A stretch of DNA of 64,000 nucleotides, from NCBI GenBank assembly GCA_963682055.1, contig OY821745.1, forward strand, positions 21,449,342 through 21,513,341. Reading direction: 5' to 3'. The translations under genes and the position numbers were made by a program. This document shows positions 59,300 to 64,000 of the stretch, piece after piece. Source of the DNA: Primula veris. Its lineage: Eukaryota > Streptophyta > Magnoliopsida > Ericales > Primulaceae. Position 1 is the first letter of the stretch, and the number at the start of each line of letters is the position of its first letter. The notes beneath the pieces are model-generated. The model searched no databases and was not told where the DNA came from. It saw only the letters and a program-made list of their open reading frames with translations.

Positions 59300-61663
59300 A
59301 TGGAAACCACTAATCCCAATTTCAAGGTATTTTATATTAACTTATTTCCTATTAATTATTGGGTTTTTTTATTAGTTTTTTTTTTTTTTTTTTAATTTTG
59401 GAGATTAGAGCTATTGCTAATAATGATAAATTCTTCTCTTTAGAGAAACATTTACAAAGGTATGATTTGAAGTTTGATACTATTTCAGAAAATATGCTCT
59501 CTTTTTTTTTTTGCTTTAAAAGAAAAGTTTACTTATTGAAATTTTATTATAATCTGACTTTTTGGAAAGAAAGAAAAACTTTAATTTCTTGATAAAAATT
59601 GTATCACAAGCTTTTAAGCTATGAAAACTTGGCATAATTTAATTTATTTGGTTAAAAAAAAGCTAATAAGTTGCGGTTATAAGCTTGTCATCCAAATTTA
59701 ACTTAGCTTACAAGAAAAAGGGAAAAACGGTAAATTCTTGCTGCCATCACATCAATACATAGGTTTTTTTTTAAATATTTTAAAGAAGAACAGATACATC
59801 AATTATATTTGGCGATGAGTGTGTTGGTTGTTATGTTTTCGGATTTCGGTATTTTGGTGTTAAGTTTTGGTATTTTGTTTGTTTTGATGTTGAGCAGTTT
59901 TAAATTATTAAAAAAGCAAAAAACTGTATTGAAATGAGCTATTGCTGATAATGATAACTTGTAGTGAGTTAGTTTCTTGTTGTGTTAAATACCTGAAGAA
60001 AACCCTTTTATTTATTTGTAACAGATAGTTTTGGGTTCATCATCTGTAGCTCGTAAGGCGATTTTGACTGAGATGGGATATAATTTCTCAATTTTGGTAC
60101 AATTCTCATCACTTCACCGTTATGCCTATGTGGTTATATATATAGAGTAGTGATATACATTTAAAGTTATATTATCGCATAATTCGTTATCTAAGTTGAG
60201 AATTCATAAGCTCATTGAGTAGTATGCTAAATTTATAGAGCTGTCATTCAAAATTATGAAACCGATAGGTTAAAAGAACCTTCTTTCTTTTTGGAGGGTT
60301 TTTATTTAAATTTAGAGTAGTGCTACCCGCTACTAGATGTTATACGGGGAATGGCAAAAAGGGGAGAAAATTATGTTGGTTTTTGTGTTTGTAGCAATGA
60401 TAAGTTGTTTTTAGTTGTGTAAATTATGAAAGAAATATATATTTTTTCAAAAAAGGTATGCTTTTCTAAAAGATGTTTCGAAACCTGAACTCATAGTCGT
60501 TTTTGAGTTTAAAATAATTTTGTATCCATTTGTACTAAAATTTACAGAAGTACATGAGTGTGGCTACACCGATTAAGCCTTTTGCACATAGATTTTGTAT
60601 GACTGGCAGTTTCCATTCACACCCACACCTACCGACACTCATTTGTATGATTTGTATACTGTAATGCATATATAATCTTAGACTGCAGACATAGACGAGA
60701 AGAGTATACGAACTGAAAAGCCTGAGGAGTTGGTGATGGCACTGGCTGAAGCGAAGGTGAATTATTATTTTTCCCTATGGTAGCAATTGAAATTTGAATA
60801 AATAAAAGCTTGTTTGACGAATCAGCATTTTTTATTCGAAGCTTAGGCAGAATTTTTAGCTTTTCATGGTTTATAGGGACTATAGCTTCTCCAATCTAGA
60901 GGAAAGTCATTCTATTGCTTATAAAGCTCATCCAATCATACATATGTTTTTTTATTGTTTTTTATTTTCACCTTTTTGCTTCATATTGGGACTTTTTATG
61001 CTTCATATGTTAATAAGTTTCTGAAAAGCCGTATATATGGTTTGTCAAAGTAGTTAGAATTTTAATAGTTTTTTAAACCATCTGTTAGGTGTAGTTGGAG
61101 ACTTTCTTCCAATAACTGATGACTAGCTCCCTTGCTTTGGTTATTGCTAGTATCTTAACCTTCTTATGTCGTGTTCCACTTATTACAGTGTTCATTTTGT
61201 AACTATCACTGTTTACATTTATGAATCTTTATGGATAATACAATAATTGTATATTTACTTTTCAGGCTAATGCTCTGGTATCAAAGCTTCAAATAACTGA
61301 TACGCAAGTAGCCAATGATAAACCAACACTTTTAATCACAGCTGACACGGTATGTTCTGTGTTTACTTTCTTTTTATGCACTTGGATATGCAAACTTATG
61401 GAGAGATTCAATTATCTATTGTCATCACAGTTATGATGATACATTTGCATTTTGAAAATAATTTGATATGAATTAATTTTCTCTCTCCGAATCTTCCTTA
61501 TTTGCTTTGTAATAAGAATTAGATAACCATTTGGCATTGGAGTTCCAATTGACTGTTCTATTTAATTTTGTGTTAGTTCTTGTTTTAATTTGCTAGGTGT
61601 TTTAAAATAGTTTTTAAATTAATTTGATGGGGTCAAAAGGTTAAAATAAGTTAAAATAGGTAA

Positions 61664-61697
<34 letters not shown>

Positions 61698-64000
61698 CAA
61701 TAAAATAAAGGAAAACATATCTTAAACATATTTTCTCTTTGATCGGCGGCCTCTGTGAGGCTTCAAAACTAATACCGATCTTTTCTTTTGATATCTTGTT
61801 GATTTTGGATTATAGTTGCATTTTCTTTTTAAGTTAGTGTTTGAGACATTTTCATGACATCTTTTGCTTATGTTAAACTGCTCGAACATTATTATCATAA
61901 TATTTATTGCTTTGCTATGGTATATCGTTAAGCTAATAGACTTTAAATGCTTGATTTAACATGATAATACTATTTACAACATGTATGTTGCATGAAAATC
62001 CAAGAAAAACATGTAAAAACGTTCAAAAGTCGTTTTCCCGCCTAGGCGGTCAGGCGGCACCTCTCCGCCTCATCCCCGTCTAGCGCCTTTTGAAACCTTT
62101 TCTTTTGGTGTCATACTTACTCTGTTACTGTGGGTTGGGTACAAGGTTGTTAATTAATGACTTTTTGAGAACTTACTTCACATTAAGTGTTAGCGGGAAC
62201 TTTTTATTTCCAATAAGTATTACTGCACAGTATTCAGTATGCAACTACTCATATTCAGAAATAGTATGTTGAAGTCTCCGGGTATCACTAATTCAACATT
62301 GTTCAAAATCAGCTTATAAATAGTATGGCGATCAAAAATTTAATTTATTGAAGTGTATTCCTTTAAAAAAATAGGCTAATTAAAAATCAGCTGATTGAAG
62401 TTTTAGTCCAATAAAAAATACCAGTAAATGCAAAATAAGTCTTCCTTGTGACCAAATGGAAATTAAGTTTTCCACTAGTGACTTAATTTTAATGTTCCAC
62501 TAGTTGTATATCGATTCTTATGCTAATGCTTCTTCTGGTATAGCATATGTGTACTCGAGCCCCGGGGTCACGTACGAATTATCATGATTAGAACCCTTCT
62601 TTCTAATCCTAATATCTTTAAGGATTTTGAGTTGAATTCATTTTGTAACTAACTTCGTTTGATTTGGAGGTGGTTGTATATGAAGGTATGATAAGGGAAA
62701 AACCAGCAAGTGAAGAGGAAGCGCACCAGTTCATTAAAGGTTTTAATTCAGTACTTTCGTACAATATTATATCTTTGTACTTGGTGGTTATAAGATTTTA
62801 AAGTACTAAATTACAGGTTATTCTGGTGGGTTTGCGGAGACAGCGACTGCGGTTGTAGTTGTGAACCTCAAGACTAGAGTGAGAAAGGGGGAATGGGACA
62901 AAGTTGAGGTATGGTTTCTTCATCTAGTTATCTTCCTATATGTGAAGCTCATTAGCTGCTAAGTTTTCTAGTTTTTGTTGCTTAGGTTTTTTTGCATGCA
63001 TTGTAGTAATTTCTTCATCTAAACTAAAGTTTTTATTTCCGCTTTTGTGGGAACAATACATGAAACTGGTGTTTTTTGCAAAATAATTTTCCAACACAAA
63101 TACAAGTTTGGTGGTTGACGTCAGATGCTTTATGATTGGTTCAGGCTTGTTAGCTCTATATGTGGTCCGTTTGGTTACATCTTGAGCTGCTTTTAAGTGG
63201 TAATTCTGAGATCGTAAAGAAGCCGAGTGTTTTTAAACTGAATAGAGAGATTTGGTTGACTATGAAATAATCTGAAAAACAATGAATTAGGCTAAATTTA
63301 TCTTATGAACTAGAAATAACTTTATACTAAATGCCAATAAGAATAAAAAAATAGTTACTACTCACATAAAAGTTATAAGTTATTTTTATCTTGTATTAAA
63401 TGCCAATAAGCTGGAAAAGGTAGGTTCTGCGGGCTTAAATATGCAGCTTCTAAGCTCTCATTCCAATGACGTCCGATTTAAGAGCTCAACGAACCCATGA
63501 GCTAAGATTTTATGCTGCAGTGAACAAGCCCATAGACTAATTTTGCTTGATTATTTGAATCTATAATACTTTGTGGTTAAATGAGTTGTGTATTTTTTGC
63601 CTGCTGTACAGCCTTGACCTTTAAGCTCAAAATTCTTATGTGATGTTTATTATGTTAATGTGACATTTATTCAAATTCTAACTATGGTTGAGCTTTATAA
63701 TCCTTTCTTAATTCTAAAAACCGGGCCAATAAAAAAGGTTTGTGTGAATGTAGATGCTTTTGTAGGGATATCTATATTAAGCCACCATTACTGCTATATC
63801 TGCTAAATACATCCTGTAATTTCGTATTATCTTGCAGATTTATTTCCACGAAATACCAGATGAAGTCATAGAAAGCCTGGTAAGCAGTTATACGTTTTGT
63901 GTAATTGTGTTGTTCGATGAACTGTAAATGTTGAGAAGCATTGTTCTCATTTGTTTCCAGATTGAAGAGGGGAAAGTTTTGAGTGTTGCTGGTGCATTGA
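59300..64000 (+). CDS. Maf-like nucleotide pyrophosphatase, 5' part
   Basis: Eight exons are visible (59300-59326, 60025-60096, 60682-60756, 61266-61349, 62670-62739, 62817-62908, 63838-63879, 63961-64000); the last runs off the window. They join in phase: METTNPNFK, then IVLGSSSVARKAILTEMGYNF, ADIDEKSIR, PEELVMALAEAKANALVSKL, ADTVVVYEGMIREKP, EEEAHQFIKGYSGG and EIYFHEIPDEVIESLIEEGK. This is the Maf/HAM1-like fold: an N-terminal GSSSxxR nucleotide loop, then ADT and EKP motifs. Members hydrolyse nucleoside triphosphates to monophosphates and PPi, including modified ones, as pool sanitation. There is no transit peptide, so it is probably cytosolic. About 170 residues are present; the family is about 200, so only the C-terminal helix is missing. 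Confidence 0.93.
61666..61694. repeat. TA microsatellite in a Maf intron
   Basis: About 14 TA units in the 1.3-kb intron between exons 4 and 5. Confidence 0.8.

Noticed and set aside
62040..62092. GC-rich CCTAGGCGGTCAGGCGG block in a Maf intron
   Set aside because: Looks like a piece of a common dispersed repeat, but I could not find its ends or a second copy good enough to annotate.

Overview
This window is nuclear DNA from a eudicot plant. The genes have many introns with GT..AG junctions. There is a plant-specific type I MADS gene, a Maf-like gene, a plant-type polyamine oxidase and a MULE with a plant mobile domain gene. Telomere-like TTTAGGG units, Stowaway, hAT, CACTA and Helitron-like elements and long AT-rich spacers also fit. 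I cannot name the species. Gene models were built by hand: I placed the exons, checked the donor and acceptor dinucleotides and followed the reading phase across every junction.

Layout. 1-6068: spacer with a foldback MITE, a solo LTR with a 5-bp target duplication, a decayed Stowaway copy and a fossil of plastid trnR-UCU. 6069-7975 (-): two-exon AGL62-like MADS-box gene. 9680-18372 (-): 15-exon bacterial-type aspartyl-tRNA synthetase for the organelles, with a broken second copy of exon 1 inside intron 1. 18373-21174: spacer with a compound microsatellite and an 0.88-kb inverted-repeat element. 21175-31084 (-): 12-exon Notchless (NLE), whose 5.1-kb first intron is an array of diverged direct repeats, including a partial copy of exon 1 with a donor site, and carries hAT and Stowaway MITEs. 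31316-39818: a complete 8.5-kb MULE with matching 9-bp target duplications. 39828-44142: AT-rich spacer with a Helitron-like and a hAT-like element. 44143-51467 (-): 10-exon polyamine oxidase of the PAO1 type. 51468-59051: repeat-rich spacer with two minisatellites of about 1 kb and a Helitron-like element nested in a hAT-like element. 59052-59124 (-): tRNA-Ala(TGC). 59300-64000 (+): Maf-like nucleotide pyrophosphatase gene that runs off the right edge.

The host genes are unrelated housekeeping or developmental genes: organellar translation, 60S ribosome maturation, polyamine catabolism, nucleotide-pool sanitation and endosperm or seed regulation. They do not form a pathway.

The most notable object is the MULE. 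On one strand it carries a DDE transposase with FAR1/WRKY-GCM1-like and SWIM zinc fingers and an OTU-protease tail cut off by two stops and a frameshift, plus a separate four-exon plant mobile domain (PMD) gene. Between and around these lie palindromes, 178-bp tandem repeats and about 0.5 kb of degenerate TTTAGGG telomere-like repeat. The element lies about 230 bp upstream of the NLE start codon.
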